A stretch of DNA of 64,000 nucleotides from Pseudobacter ginsenosidimutans (GTDB lineage: Bacteria; Bacteroidota; Bacteroidia; Chitinophagales; Chitinophagaceae), in contig NZ_CP042431.1 in the NCBI RefSeq assembly GCF_007970185.1, positions 4,712,001-4,776,000 on the forward strand, given 5' to 3'. The notes beneath the pieces were generated by a model that was not told the DNA's origin, ran no database searches, and worked only from the letters and a program-made list of their open reading frames with translations. Position 1 is the stretch's first letter, and each line of letters begins with the position of its first letter. The translations under genes and the position numbers were made by a program. Of this stretch, positions 8,041 through 16,319 are shown one piece after another.

Positions 8041-8760
8041 ATGAATGTATTTGATCTGATCATCAACGACAAGGAAACAGTAAAACTGGACGAAGTTTTT
8101 CTGAAAGAGGAAAGCAGGGCTTTTATCCTGCAACTGATCAAAGAACACAAATACATAGAAGAACTGCATAAATATGGTTTGCCCGTAAGTAACAAACTCC
8201 TGTTGCACGGAAGCTCCGGATGCGGAAAAACCACCACTGCCAAAGCCATTGCCAATGCATTGGGCAGGCCGATCCTGATCCTCAACCTGAGTAATGTGAT
8301 CAACTCGCGCATTGGTGAAACTTCCCAGAATATGAAGCAGATCTTCGATAAGGCTGCAAAGGAACGGGCTGTTCTGTTCCTGGATGAATTCGATCTGATC
8401 GGTAAATCAAGGGATAACCAGGAACAGGATGTGGGAGAGATGAGGCGCCTGGTGAACACGATCATTCAACTCATCGATTATTTTCCGGAAAAATCGTTGC
8501 TTATCTGCGCAACCAATCATGCGGATATCATCGATACTGCGCTGCTGCGCCGCTTCCAGTTCCGCATCTCCTACGAAATGCCCAATGCGGCGGAGTTGGA
8601 TAATTACTATGATAGTTTGCTGGCGAAGTTTCCGGAAGACCTGCAACTGATCTCCAGGAAGTACGATGTCAGCTTCGCTGAAGCTAAAGATGATGCTTAT
8701 GCGCAAATAAAAAAGAACCTGATCGCACAGCTGGAGGCACAGGTCCCGGTTGAAAATTGA
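8041..8760 (+). CDS. Stand-alone AAA+ ATPase
   Basis: This 239-aa protein is essentially one AAA+ module. Walker A is GSSGCGKT (57-64), Walker B is VLFLDE (111-116), sensor 1 is CATNH near 157-160, and the arginine-finger region is ALLRRFQF (168-174). It resembles the ATPase core of FtsH/26S-type proteins but has no protease or membrane segment and only a short N-terminal helix pair. Such orphan AAA ATPases are often remodelling factors. The following gene is separated by 126 nt and looks unrelated. Substrate unknown. Confidence 0.88.
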   Translation: MNVFDLIINDKETVKLDEVFLKEESRAFILQLIKEHKYIEELHKYGLPVSNKLLLHGSSGCGKTTTAKAIANALGRPILILNLSNVINSRIGETSQNMKQIFDKAAKERAVLFLDEFDLIGKSRDNQEQDVGEMRRLVNTIIQLIDYFPEKSLLICATNHADIIDTALLRRFQFRISYEMPNAAELDNYYDSLLAKFPEDLQLISRKYDVSFAEAKDDAYAQIKKNLIAQLEAQVPVEN

Positions 8761-8886
8761 TCAGTTTTGCGGTTGCTGCCGCATTCACACCCTTCATTTG
8801 ACAGACCTGCACCCGCTTTACTATTTCATTTCAATGCAAATTTGTGGTGTTGAATCATTCAGTCTATTGACAAAAAACACCCACCA

Positions 8887-9342
8887 ATGATCATAACAAT
8901 TTTCGATCCTGGGATCAGGAAAGAGCTTATCCGTCGCATTCAATCCTTGAATGATAACAGTCAGCGGCAATGGGGAAAGATGACTGTCTGTGAAATGGCG
9001 AAGCACATGAATTCCTGGAATGAATGGGTATTGGGTAAGAAAGAAGGTAATGTGTACAAGCAGGACCTGCTGGGTAAGATCTTTGGAAAGCTGGCGCTCA
9101 GATCACAGACGAAAGACAATACGCCTATGAAGAAGGGAATGCCTGCGGGTCCTCATGTTGTAAAGAAATTCAACGGCAACCTGGAACTACAAAAGAAAAG
9201 CTGGATAGAAGACGTGGAAGCCTACGCAAATTATTCCAACCCGGGGTTTGTACATGATTTCTTTGGAAAGATGACCGATGAACAGATCGGCATCTTCGCT
9301 TACAAACATGCCGATCATCATCTCCGGCAGTTCGGCGAGTAA
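8887..9342 (+). CDS. DUF1569 / DinB-like four-helix protein
   Basis: This 151-aa cytoplasmic protein opens with IFDPGIRKELIRRIQSLNDNSQRQWGKM and carries CEMAKHMNSW and YKHADHHLRQFGE. The His-containing helices are laid out as in the DinB/YfiT-like fold of DUF1569 proteins, where three His residues can hold a metal ion. Enzymatic function is not established for this group. It ends 3 nt before the convergent GH26 gene, with no room for a separate terminator. Confidence 0.82.
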   Translation: MIITIFDPGIRKELIRRIQSLNDNSQRQWGKMTVCEMAKHMNSWNEWVLGKKEGNVYKQDLLGKIFGKLALRSQTKDNTPMKKGMPAGPHVVKKFNGNLELQKKSWIEDVEAYANYSNPGFVHDFFGKMTDEQIGIFAYKHADHHLRQFGE

Positions 9343-9345
9343 AGA

Positions 9346-10404
9346 TTATTTCAATGAAGGCATTTCGTCTAACGTGATCACATAGTCGCTATTGAACATT
9401 TTCTTCCAGAGCTCCAAAAAATTGTGCCTGCTGTTACGCGTGTAATCTCCGTACCAGGGCATGAACCAGCTCCAGGCGGCTTTATCGGTGGTGAGGTTGC
9501 TTACGTCAGGGATGGAGCCCACTTCAGACAGTGTAATCATTTTCTTTCCCCCATACAGGTTGTTCATGTTTGTCCATTCGCTGATTTGCGAGCCGTGGTC
9601 CCCCTGCTTGTAAATATCGCGGCCAACGATATCACAGTAGTTGTCGCCGGGATACCAGTCGTTATCATTGGGCTCGCGGGTCCAGACCCAGATCAGGTTC
9701 CTGAGTTCGTGGTGGTTCACCATCCGGTTGTACATCAGCTGGTATAATTTCTTGCAGCTGGCCGATCCTTTTGCTCCCCACCAGAACCAGCCACCGGCAG
9801 CTTCATGGAGCGGGCGCCAGATCACGGGAACGTTCTGGTCCTGCAGTTTCTTCAGCAGTCCGGATACAAAATCGATATCACTGATCATAGCCTGATAATC
9901 CGCAGATGTGGGATCATCTATCTTCGAAATATCAAAACTTGTTTTATCGGAATAGAATTCTTCGGTTATGCGTGAGGGATCGCGCCAGTGCCAGATCATT
10001 ACCGGTATTCCTTTTCGGTCCCACCAGGCTTTGGCATCTTTGATGGGCGCTTCATTATCGTACCAGTTATAATTCCGGTTGCAATGCATGAAATCCAGCC
10101 CGATGATGGCAGGCTCTTTTCCTGTATTCGTTTTCAGCCAGTTGGTTTCATCAAAACTACTGAGCGTCATCACGCCGGAGATGATCTTTTTCCCATAATT
10201 ATCTTTCAGGAATTTGTACAGGGCTGTAGCTTCCTTAGTGGCATTGGGCGTGATCAGTGTTGTGTTGATATTGAAACGATCATCTGGTTGCGTAATTGGT
10301 GGCGGAGCAGGAGGTTCCTGTTCTTTATTCGGTTTCTTCTTGCAGGAAAACAGTAAAACACAAAACAGGAAAGTGATAAAACTATACGATGGCAGGCGGT
10401 TCAT
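9346..10404 (-). CDS. GH26-family glycoside hydrolase lipoprotein (endo-beta-mannanase-like)
   Basis: From ATG 10404 the product is 352 aa with a lipoprotein signal (SFITFLFCVLLFSC, lipidated Cys21) and a Pro-rich linker (PPAPPP). The GH26 barrel follows: IGLDFMH, then PVMIWHWRDPS. The acid/base Glu201 lies in VIWRPLHEAAGGWFWWG and the nucleophile Glu294 in MITLSEVGSIP. GH26 enzymes hydrolyse beta-1,4-mannan and, in some cases, mixed-linkage glucan. Lipidation would anchor it at the outer membrane. It has no SusCD or other CAZyme neighbours. Two adjacent ATGs (10407, 10404) are possible starts, and a further upstream one at 10425 is less likely. Confidence 0.92.
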   Translation of the reverse strand: MNRLPSYSFITFLFCVLLFSCKKKPNKEQEPPAPPPITQPDDRFNINTTLITPNATKEATALYKFLKDNYGKKIISGVMTLSSFDETNWLKTNTGKEPAIIGLDFMHCNRNYNWYDNEAPIKDAKAWWDRKGIPVMIWHWRDPSRITEEFYSDKTSFDISKIDDPTSADYQAMISDIDFVSGLLKKLQDQNVPVIWRPLHEAAGGWFWWGAKGSASCKKLYQLMYNRMVNHHELRNLIWVWTREPNDNDWYPGDNYCDIVGRDIYKQGDHGSQISEWTNMNNLYGGKKMITLSEVGSIPDVSNLTTDKAAWSWFMPWYGDYTRNSRHNFLELWKKMFNSDYVITLDEMPSLK

Positions 10405-10542
10405 CATTTCAGTTTGGCTAAACAATCGGGTTTAGAATTGAGTACAACTAAGCTAGAAACAACCGGCAGAATTAAATGGTACTATTTTATCATTTGTTTA
10501 TGCTCTTTTTCCTGCCCTGATTCCACTAAATTTGTGTGAACG

Positions 10543-10959
10543 GTGAAACGCCTGAAAAAAATACTATCCACCTGGATACTGGTCCTTACAGCATTCAATG
10601 TCCTCAATCAGAGCATCGATCTCGATTATTCGTTTCGTGCAGATTTCGCTTTTTATTATTCCGGCGAACTGGATGATATCGATACCATCGCGGAATTCTT
10701 CCTTGAAAAAATTTGCGGTAATGAGCAGCTGGTGCCGGATGACAATGACGACAGCGGTTATCCCATCTTTGCCGGACAGGAGAAGCTGGAAGTATTTCCT
10801 TTTCTGCTTCCTGTGAACAGGCGCTATACTGAATATCCCCAGGTTGTCAATTATTCCTGCGCCCTTCACCAGAGCGCAGAGGCTGCGCACCTGCTCAAAG
10901 GTTTTCTGAATATCTTCTCACCTCCTCCGGACATGGTAAATTCCCTGATCCTGGCCTGA
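10543..10959 (+). CDS. Secreted or membrane-anchored hypothetical protein (138 aa)
   Basis: I do not recognise a family. The N-terminus (KRLKKILSTWILVLTAFNVLNQSI) is a signal peptide or anchor. The rest is acidic and then Pro/Tyr-rich, with one CGNEQ and one SCALH cysteine. The only usable start is GTG 10543. A -7 element TAAATTTG (10527-10534) lies just 8 nt upstream, so the mRNA may be nearly leaderless. It is divergent from the GH26 gene, and the next gene begins about 105 nt downstream. Confidence 0.6.
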   Translation: MKRLKKILSTWILVLTAFNVLNQSIDLDYSFRADFAFYYSGELDDIDTIAEFFLEKICGNEQLVPDDNDDSGYPIFAGQEKLEVFPFLLPVNRRYTEYPQVVNYSCALHQSAEAAHLLKGFLNIFSPPPDMVNSLILA

Positions 10960-11064
10960 AACACAGGTTATGATTGAACTGCATACTATTTCATTTGTAT
11001 ACTATTCCTAATACAGGAGTAGTAAGAGCTTAATCCCCGGCCCTCTACCCCAATAAATAATATC

Positions 11065-12342
11065 ATGGAAATTCTGATCATCCTGTTGCTGATTTTGATC
11101 AACGGCATATTCTCGATGAGCGAGATTGCGTTGGTGTCTTCGCGTAAATTCAAGCTGGAAGCGGCTGCCAGGAAAGGCAACAGCAATGCGCGAAAAGCCC
11201 TGGAACTGGCTAATAATCCCAATACATTTTTGTCTACCGTGCAGATCGGCATCACGCTGATCGGTATCCTCACAGGTATATTCAGTGGCGATACCATTAC
11301 TGTTTCGCTTAAACTGGCAGTTGAAAAAATTGACGTACTCCGTCCATATGCCAATACTATTGCAGTGGCAGCGGTTGTGGTGGCTGTCACTTTCCTTAGC
11401 ATTGTATTCGGAGAGCTGTTGCCCAAAAGGATCGGACTGATGTTCCCGGAAAAGATCGCTGCAACGGTTGCCAAACCGATGACCCTGGTATCTGTGATCA
11501 CCAGGCCTTTTATCTGGTTGCTCACCAAAACGAATGATCTTTTCCTGGCCATCTTCGGATTGAAAGGACAAAAAGAAGGCATCGTGAGTGAGGAAGAGAT
11601 CAAGGCGATGGTGCAGGAAAGTGCGGAAGGCGGGGAGATAGATGAGATCGAACAAAGTATCGTGCAACGTGTATTTGCGCTGGGTGATCGCCGTGTGAGC
11701 GAGCTGATGACGCACCGCGGAGATCTTATCTGGTTCAATTTGCATGATGACCTGAAAACTGTAAAAAGAAAAGCAGGCGCAGAAAAACATTCGGTATACA
11801 TCGTGTGCCGCAACAGTAATCTCGATGATCTGGCAGGCATCGTATCGGTGAAAGATATTTTCCCGGATGAGCTGAGCAATGAAACATTCAACCTGTCCGG
11901 TTATCTTAAGGCCCCGCTGATAGTGCATGAATCAACCCCGGCATACAAAGTGCTGGAACAATTCAAGGAGAAGAAACTCCATTATGCCGTAGTGATTGAT
12001 GAATATGGCACTGTGCAGGGCATGGTGGCCATGGATGATGTGCTGGACGCGCTCCTGGGAGATTCCACAGAGTACAACCAGGAAGAATATTCCATCCAGC
12101 AGCGTGATGATCATAGCTGGCTGGCAGACGGACAATATCCCTTTTTCGAGTTCCTGCATTATTTTGATATCGGGGAAGATGATGCGATGGGCAATTACAA
12201 TACATTGAGCGGTCTTTTCCTGGACCAGGTGAACCATATCCCAACGGCAGGAGAGAAGATCAGGTGGCGCGAATTCGCCTTTGAAGTGATGGATATGGAT
12301 GGGCCGCGGATCGATAAATTATTGATCACAAGGAAATCCTAA
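11065..12342 (+). CDS. CNNM/CorC-type 'hemolysin-family' membrane protein (DUF21-CBS-CorC_HlyC)
   Basis: The 425-aa product starts with a DUF21 membrane domain (residues about 1-190) containing four hydrophobic segments and the pattern MEILIILLLILINGIFSMSEIAL. A cytosolic CBS pair follows (about 200-325: RRVSELMTHRGDLIW, VIDEYGTVQGMVAMDDVLDALLG), then the C-terminal CorC_HlyC transporter-associated domain. The family is linked to Mg2+ or Na+ efflux at the inner membrane. Despite the name there is no good evidence of haemolytic activity. It appears monocistronic, and a stable hairpin follows it. Confidence 0.92.
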   Translation: MEILIILLLILINGIFSMSEIALVSSRKFKLEAAARKGNSNARKALELANNPNTFLSTVQIGITLIGILTGIFSGDTITVSLKLAVEKIDVLRPYANTIAVAAVVVAVTFLSIVFGELLPKRIGLMFPEKIAATVAKPMTLVSVITRPFIWLLTKTNDLFLAIFGLKGQKEGIVSEEEIKAMVQESAEGGEIDEIEQSIVQRVFALGDRRVSELMTHRGDLIWFNLHDDLKTVKRKAGAEKHSVYIVCRNSNLDDLAGIVSVKDIFPDELSNETFNLSGYLKAPLIVHESTPAYKVLEQFKEKKLHYAVVIDEYGTVQGMVAMDDVLDALLGDSTEYNQEEYSIQQRDDHSWLADGQYPFFEFLHYFDIGEDDAMGNYNTLSGLFLDQVNHIPTAGEKIRWREFAFEVMDMDGPRIDKLLITRKS

Positions 12343-12350
12343 TTCCTGCC

Positions 12351-12377
12351 CTGGTCCCGGGTATTTTCCCGGGATCA
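12351..12377 (+). terminator. GC-rich hairpin after the CNNM/CorC gene
   Basis: CTGGTCCCGGG pairs with CCCGGGATCAG (11 bp, one G-U) around TATTTT. The following tract is TAAAAAA rather than T-rich, so it may stabilise the mRNA end instead of terminating by itself. Confidence 0.45.
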
Positions 12378-12432
12378 GTAAAAAATACCATAATTCCGTT
12401 AAAAACTACCTCCACAGCCATTGTAGTATTCA

Positions 12433-12440
12433 TAGCTTTG
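12433..12440 (+). promoter_or_regulatory. -7 element of the AraC-family regulator gene
   Basis: TAGCTTTG matches TAnnTTTG 18 nt before ATG 12458. It overlaps the alternative GTG start at 12440, which argues against that longer reading. No -33 TTTG is evident. Confidence 0.5.
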
Positions 12441-12457
12441 TGCAAGAATTCAGGGCA

Positions 12458-13342
12458 ATGGCAAAGCAGATCCTTCCTACATACAGCATTTGCAGCATCG
12501 CTGACACACCGGTGACGAAGAACGATTTCATGACGGACCGTTTCTCCCATTACCTGGAAGCGCATAAGGACCTGCACTTCCCGCATAAGCACTCGTTCTA
12601 TCATCTGGTGTTTTTTACTGAAGGAAGCGGCAGTCATTCCATCGATTTCATCAATTTCCCTGTAGAGCCGGGGCAGATCTATTTCATGACGCCCGGACAG
12701 GTGCACGAATGGGATTTCAGGAAAAATCCTGAAGGGTATATCATCAACTTTTCGGAGAACTATATCAGTACCCTTGTGATGAATGCACGTTACCTGGACC
12801 AGTTCGTTTTCTTTTCCGGAAATGCGGCTGAACAGGTGATCAATATTCCGAAACAGGAGCGACCGCAACTGGTGCAACTCCTGGAAAGCATACTGCGTGA
12901 AGAAGCAGCAGGAGCGGACCTGAAAGATGATATGATCAGAACAGTCATGATCCAGTTGTTCATTCATGTGAACAGGCTGGCAGCGCCCGCGGAAAAAATA
13001 CCTGTAGCCAATTACAATTCTGTATTACTGAAAAACTTTCAGAAGCTGATCGATCTGCATTACCGGGAAAAGAAGCTCACAAGGGATTATGCAGCCATGC
13101 TGTTTGTGACGCCCAATCATCTCAATGCACTGAGCAAACATGTAACGGGCAAGCCGGCAGGGGAACTGATCCGCGACCGCGTGATCCTGGAAGCCAAACG
13201 GTTACTGGTAAACGCAGATATGAGCATTGCGGAAGTGGCTACTGACCTGGAGTTTGAAGACAATTCCTATTTCTCGAAGTTCTTCAAGAAATATACAGGT
13301 CAAACGCCTGAATCATTCAGAAAAAGTATACTCGATAAATAG
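12458..13342 (+). CDS. AraC-family transcriptional regulator
   Basis: The 294-aa product has an N-terminal cupin-like sensor domain (residues about 30-170: FPHKHSFYHLVFFTEGSGSHSIDF, then GQIYFMTPGQVHEW) and a C-terminal double helix-turn-helix. DNA-binding segments are HYREKKLTRDYAAMLFVTPNHL and MSIAEVATDLEFEDNSYFSKFFKKYTGQTPESFR, the classic AraC signature. The ligand is unknown. It ends 5 nt before a DUF983 gene, so the two are probably co-transcribed. The nearby ada gene has its own promoter. Confidence 0.93.
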   Translation: MAKQILPTYSICSIADTPVTKNDFMTDRFSHYLEAHKDLHFPHKHSFYHLVFFTEGSGSHSIDFINFPVEPGQIYFMTPGQVHEWDFRKNPEGYIINFSENYISTLVMNARYLDQFVFFSGNAAEQVINIPKQERPQLVQLLESILREEAAGADLKDDMIRTVMIQLFIHVNRLAAPAEKIPVANYNSVLLKNFQKLIDLHYREKKLTRDYAAMLFVTPNHLNALSKHVTGKPAGELIRDRVILEAKRLLVNADMSIAEVATDLEFEDNSYFSKFFKKYTGQTPESFRKSILDK

Positions 13343-13347
13343 TTTTT

Positions 13348-13827
13348 ATGATCCCACATACTGAAAATATGGACCTTACAGCAGCGGAAAAGAAACCTTC
13401 CATGTTGAACCTGCTGGCATGCAAATGCCCCAGGTGCAGACAAGGTGATATGTTTGCCTCCAAAAATCCCTGGAACCTGAAAACGACCATGAAAATGCAC
13501 AATGAATGTCCGGTGTGCAAACAGCCACTGAATATCGAAGTGGGCTTCTATTATGGTTCCAGTTATGTCAGCTATGCATTTTCCATTGCCATCAGTGCAG
13601 CTACCTTTGTTGCCTGGTGGGTGCTGATCGGTTTTTCTGTATATGATAATCGTTTCTTCTGGTGGCTGGGCCTCAACGCAGCTTTGCTGATATTGTTACA
13701 GCCCTACCTGATGCGCGTGGCGCGTACCGGCTGGCTGGCATTCTTTGTACGCTACGACAAAGATTGGAAAACCAATCCCCCGGCGCCACTGGAAAGGACC
13801 AATAAAGACCAGGAGAACAACTGGTAA
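13348..13827 (+). CDS. DUF983 membrane protein with zinc-ribbon Cys pairs
   Basis: The 159-aa protein carries CPRC and CPVC motifs (residues about 29-32 and 54-57) separated by the family pattern RQGDMFASKNPW, followed by two transmembrane helices (about 72-95 and 105-122). These are the marks of DUF983, a family of unknown function found widely in Bacteroidota and Alphaproteobacteria, in some genomes near cytochrome oxidase genes. Here it follows an AraC regulator with a 5-nt gap. ATGs at 13348 and 13369 are both possible. I chose the first because the spacing is operon-like. Confidence 0.88.
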   Translation: MIPHTENMDLTAAEKKPSMLNLLACKCPRCRQGDMFASKNPWNLKTTMKMHNECPVCKQPLNIEVGFYYGSSYVSYAFSIAISAATFVAWWVLIGFSVYDNRFFWWLGLNAALLILLQPYLMRVARTGWLAFFVRYDKDWKTNPPAPLERTNKDQENNW

Positions 13828-13869
13828 TCATCAGGCCTGGCGGTAAAAAAATACTTGTCAATTTTCCGG

Positions 13870-13900
13870 TTGTTCAGGCTTTTGCACCCATCTACCTTTG
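13870..13900 (+). promoter_or_regulatory. Promoter of ada
   Basis: TTG (13870-13872), 20 nt, then TACCTTTG (13893-13900) is a near-ideal Bacteroidota promoter, 10 nt before the ATG of ada. Confidence 0.7.
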
Positions 13901-13910
13901 AGCAAAAGAA

Positions 13911-14954
13911 ATGAAGATGTTGACGAATGAAAGAATGTACCAGGCCATCATCGATAAGGACCCTTCCTTTGAAGGTCAGTTTATCACGGCAGTAAAAACA
14001 ACCGGCATCTTTTGCCGGCCCACCTGTACGGCGCGTAAACCGAAGCCGGAGAACGTGGAGTTCCTCCCTTCCACTGCGGAAGCCATGCGCAGGGGATACA
14101 GGCCCTGCAAGGTCTGTCATCCGCTGGAGAGCGCTGGTGAAGCGCCAGAGCAGATCAGGGTGCTCATGAAGAAAATACAGGATGATCCCACTACCAAATT
14201 GAAAGACTGGGACCTGGTGCAGCTGGGGCTTGAGCCCAGCCAGGTGCGTCGCTGGTTCCTCAAAAATCATGGGATCACATTTCATGCATACCAGCGGATG
14301 TTCAGATTGAATACCGCCTTCACAAAAATCCGGAATGGCGAAAGCGTAACGGCAGCCGCCTTTGATGCAGGATATGAATCACTCAGTGCTTTCGGAGATT
14401 CTTTCCGGAATGTTTATGGGGTATCTCCATCCAATAGCAGGCAGAAAGGACTTATCAATATCACCAGGCTGGAAACCCCGTTGGGCAGCATGTTTGCCTG
14501 TGCTACCGGAGAAGGAATTTGTTTGCTGGAGTTCACAGACCGCAAAATGCTGGAAACAGAATTGAAATGGTTGAGTAAACATCTCAATGCAAGCATCGTG
14601 CAGGGAGCCAATAAACATTTCGATCAGTTGCAAAGGGAGCTGCAGGAATATTTTGATGGAAAAAGAAAAGACTTCACGGTGCCGCTCTTCATGCCCGGAA
14701 CAGTATTCCAGCAGGAAGTCTGGAAGATGCTGATCACGATTCCCTACGGCACAACAAGGTCTTACAAAATGCAGGCGATGAAACTCCAAAGGCCCGAAGC
14801 CATCAGGGCGGTTGCCAATGCAAATGGGATGAATAGAGTATCGATACTGGTGCCTTGTCACAGGGTGATCGGCGAAGACGGAAAACTCACCGGCTATGGA
14901 GGAGGCCTTCATCGCAAGCAATGGTTGCTGGATCATGAAAAAGCCTGTCGATAA
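13911..14954 (+). CDS. ada: Bifunctional Ada: methylphosphotriester sensor, AraC-type regulator and O6-methylguanine-DNA methyltransferase
   Basis: The domain order matches E. coli Ada. The N-terminal zinc site has Cys35, Cys39, Cys66 and Cys69 (GIFCRPTCTARKP, RPCKVCHP), where the first Cys takes a methyl group from DNA phosphotriesters. Next is an AraC helix-turn-helix (SVTAAAFDAGYESLSAFGDSFRNVYGVSPS). The C-terminal methyltransferase has the acceptor Cys316 in PCHRVIG and the RAVANANGMN segment. Methylation of the N-terminal Cys normally turns the protein into an activator of its own gene. The 347-aa length is normal and all key residues are present. It has its own promoter immediately upstream. 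Confidence 0.97.
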   Translation: MKMLTNERMYQAIIDKDPSFEGQFITAVKTTGIFCRPTCTARKPKPENVEFLPSTAEAMRRGYRPCKVCHPLESAGEAPEQIRVLMKKIQDDPTTKLKDWDLVQLGLEPSQVRRWFLKNHGITFHAYQRMFRLNTAFTKIRNGESVTAAAFDAGYESLSAFGDSFRNVYGVSPSNSRQKGLINITRLETPLGSMFACATGEGICLLEFTDRKMLETELKWLSKHLNASIVQGANKHFDQLQRELQEYFDGKRKDFTVPLFMPGTVFQQEVWKMLITIPYGTTRSYKMQAMKLQRPEAIRAVANANGMNRVSILVPCHRVIGEDGKLTGYGGGLHRKQWLLDHEKACR

Positions 14955-14964
14955 TTTTTTCGTT

Positions 14965-16314
14965 TTACACTTTCAGGAATGTTTTGGTCCACACAGTTTC
15001 TCCTTTTTCCGTGATCCGGATATGGTATAGGCCATTAGCCCCTGCGGGTAAGGGTATCGATTGGATTGAATGGCCGCTTTGAATCTCTACACTGATTTTG
15101 CGAATGATGCGTCCCTGCGGATCGATGATCTGCAGTCCCAGCTGTTTCGGGTCATTCGCTGTAATGTTCAATTGCAATGTTTCTTTTACAGGATTGAGGA
15201 GTAAGGAAAATGAATTCCCTTTTCCTTTACAATCAGTCCGGAGCTGGGCGGAATAACTGATCTCCCCGTTATGTTCCAAACTTTGTATCCGGTAATATTT
15301 TGCCGGCAATTGTTGATCAGTATAACTGTATTCATGTTGGGAGGATGGTTGCGGATGGATATTTCCGGTAACCGTTTCCCATTGGATACCGTTGATACTT
15401 TTTTGGATCCGGAATGACTGTACATCCTGCGGATTTACTGTTTTCCATTTTATAGTTGGTTGGTTGCTGTTGCAACTGATAGAAATGGAAGATAATTTTA
15501 TTGGCAGCGGATTGTTGATGGTTGAAAGTGTAAAAGTATTCAGTGAAGCTATCAGGTCTGCGCTGACCTCATTGGTAGAAATATTCCTTTCCCTGAGTCC
15601 TCTGGCATACCAGCTTTTTCCATTGTTTGGCGATTGGTATAATTCAAGCAGGCTTTCATTCAGGCCATTCAATTCTTCATCAAAATACTGCATGGTGATG
15701 GAGGCATTCAAACCTGTATTGTTTTCCGGTGAGAGCTCATAGCTTCTGTTGATACTGCTGCCGCCACCGTTCCTGAATACCTGGTGGCTGCGTCGGATCA
15801 CCGTTATTCCGGGTTCTGCGGCTGTACTGATGATGAGGCCCAGGTTGCCGGGGTTTAAGTTGGATGGTTGTTCCAGGTTGATTGTTATCTGAACTGTACC
15901 TCCATTATTCCCTATGATGCGGCTGCCGGCCTGTTCATTTTTCAGAATGGCGTTCGGCTGCAAATGCAATGTATGATCATTCAAATCCAGAAATCCTTCC
16001 ACGAAATTCACTTCGCCTGCTATACTGCAGTCCTTCTCCAATATCAGTTTTGAACCAGCCTGTTTGTTGATCTGTAACTGCCCAATGGTCAGCATGCCTG
16101 TTCCGGAAATCCGGCTGTCGGCTGTGCCGGATGCCAAAACCTGAAGGGTTGGTAATTGCAGGTCTGCATTGTTCTCAAGATCCATTCCCTGGCTGAGCAC
16201 CAGTTGTAACTGCTTGCTTGTTCTTAGGGAAGTGCCTGCTGTAATTTTGATCTGCTGCGCCTTTACGGCAACAGCTAAACAAACGGGTATGAAACAGCTT
16301 ATGATTGTTTTCAT
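14965..16314 (-). CDS. Secreted protein with a C-terminal type IX secretion sorting domain
   Basis: The start at 16314 gives a clean signal peptide (MKTIISCFIPVCLAVAVKAQ). The body has beta-rich, Asn/Ile-rich segments with no enzyme motif (RISGTGMLTIGQLQI, GSKLILEKDCSIAGEV). A PISLSSI-type hinge (PLPIKLSSISISC) is followed by a fibronectin-like segment. The last 75 or so residues (LLLNPVKETLQLNI ... GLYHIRITEKGETVWTKTFLKV) are a T9SS type A sorting domain. The protein should be exported by the gliding/type IX apparatus and end up on the surface or released. It starts 5 nt after the stop of the upstream S74-type gene, so the two form an operon. Role unknown; adhesin is a guess. Confidence 0.88.
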   Translation of the reverse strand: MKTIISCFIPVCLAVAVKAQQIKITAGTSLRTSKQLQLVLSQGMDLENNADLQLPTLQVLASGTADSRISGTGMLTIGQLQINKQAGSKLILEKDCSIAGEVNFVEGFLDLNDHTLHLQPNAILKNEQAGSRIIGNNGGTVQITINLEQPSNLNPGNLGLIISTAAEPGITVIRRSHQVFRNGGGSSINRSYELSPENNTGLNASITMQYFDEELNGLNESLLELYQSPNNGKSWYARGLRERNISTNEVSADLIASLNTFTLSTINNPLPIKLSSISISCNSNQPTIKWKTVNPQDVQSFRIQKSINGIQWETVTGNIHPQPSSQHEYSYTDQQLPAKYYRIQSLEHNGEISYSAQLRTDCKGKGNSFSLLLNPVKETLQLNITANDPKQLGLQIIDPQGRIIRKISVEIQSGHSIQSIPLPAGANGLYHIRITEKGETVWTKTFLKV

Positions 16315-16319
16315 GATCT

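Noticed and set aside
11008-11928. Two long reverse open frames within the CNNM/CorC gene
   Set aside because: Antisense shadows of a conserved DUF21-CBS gene.
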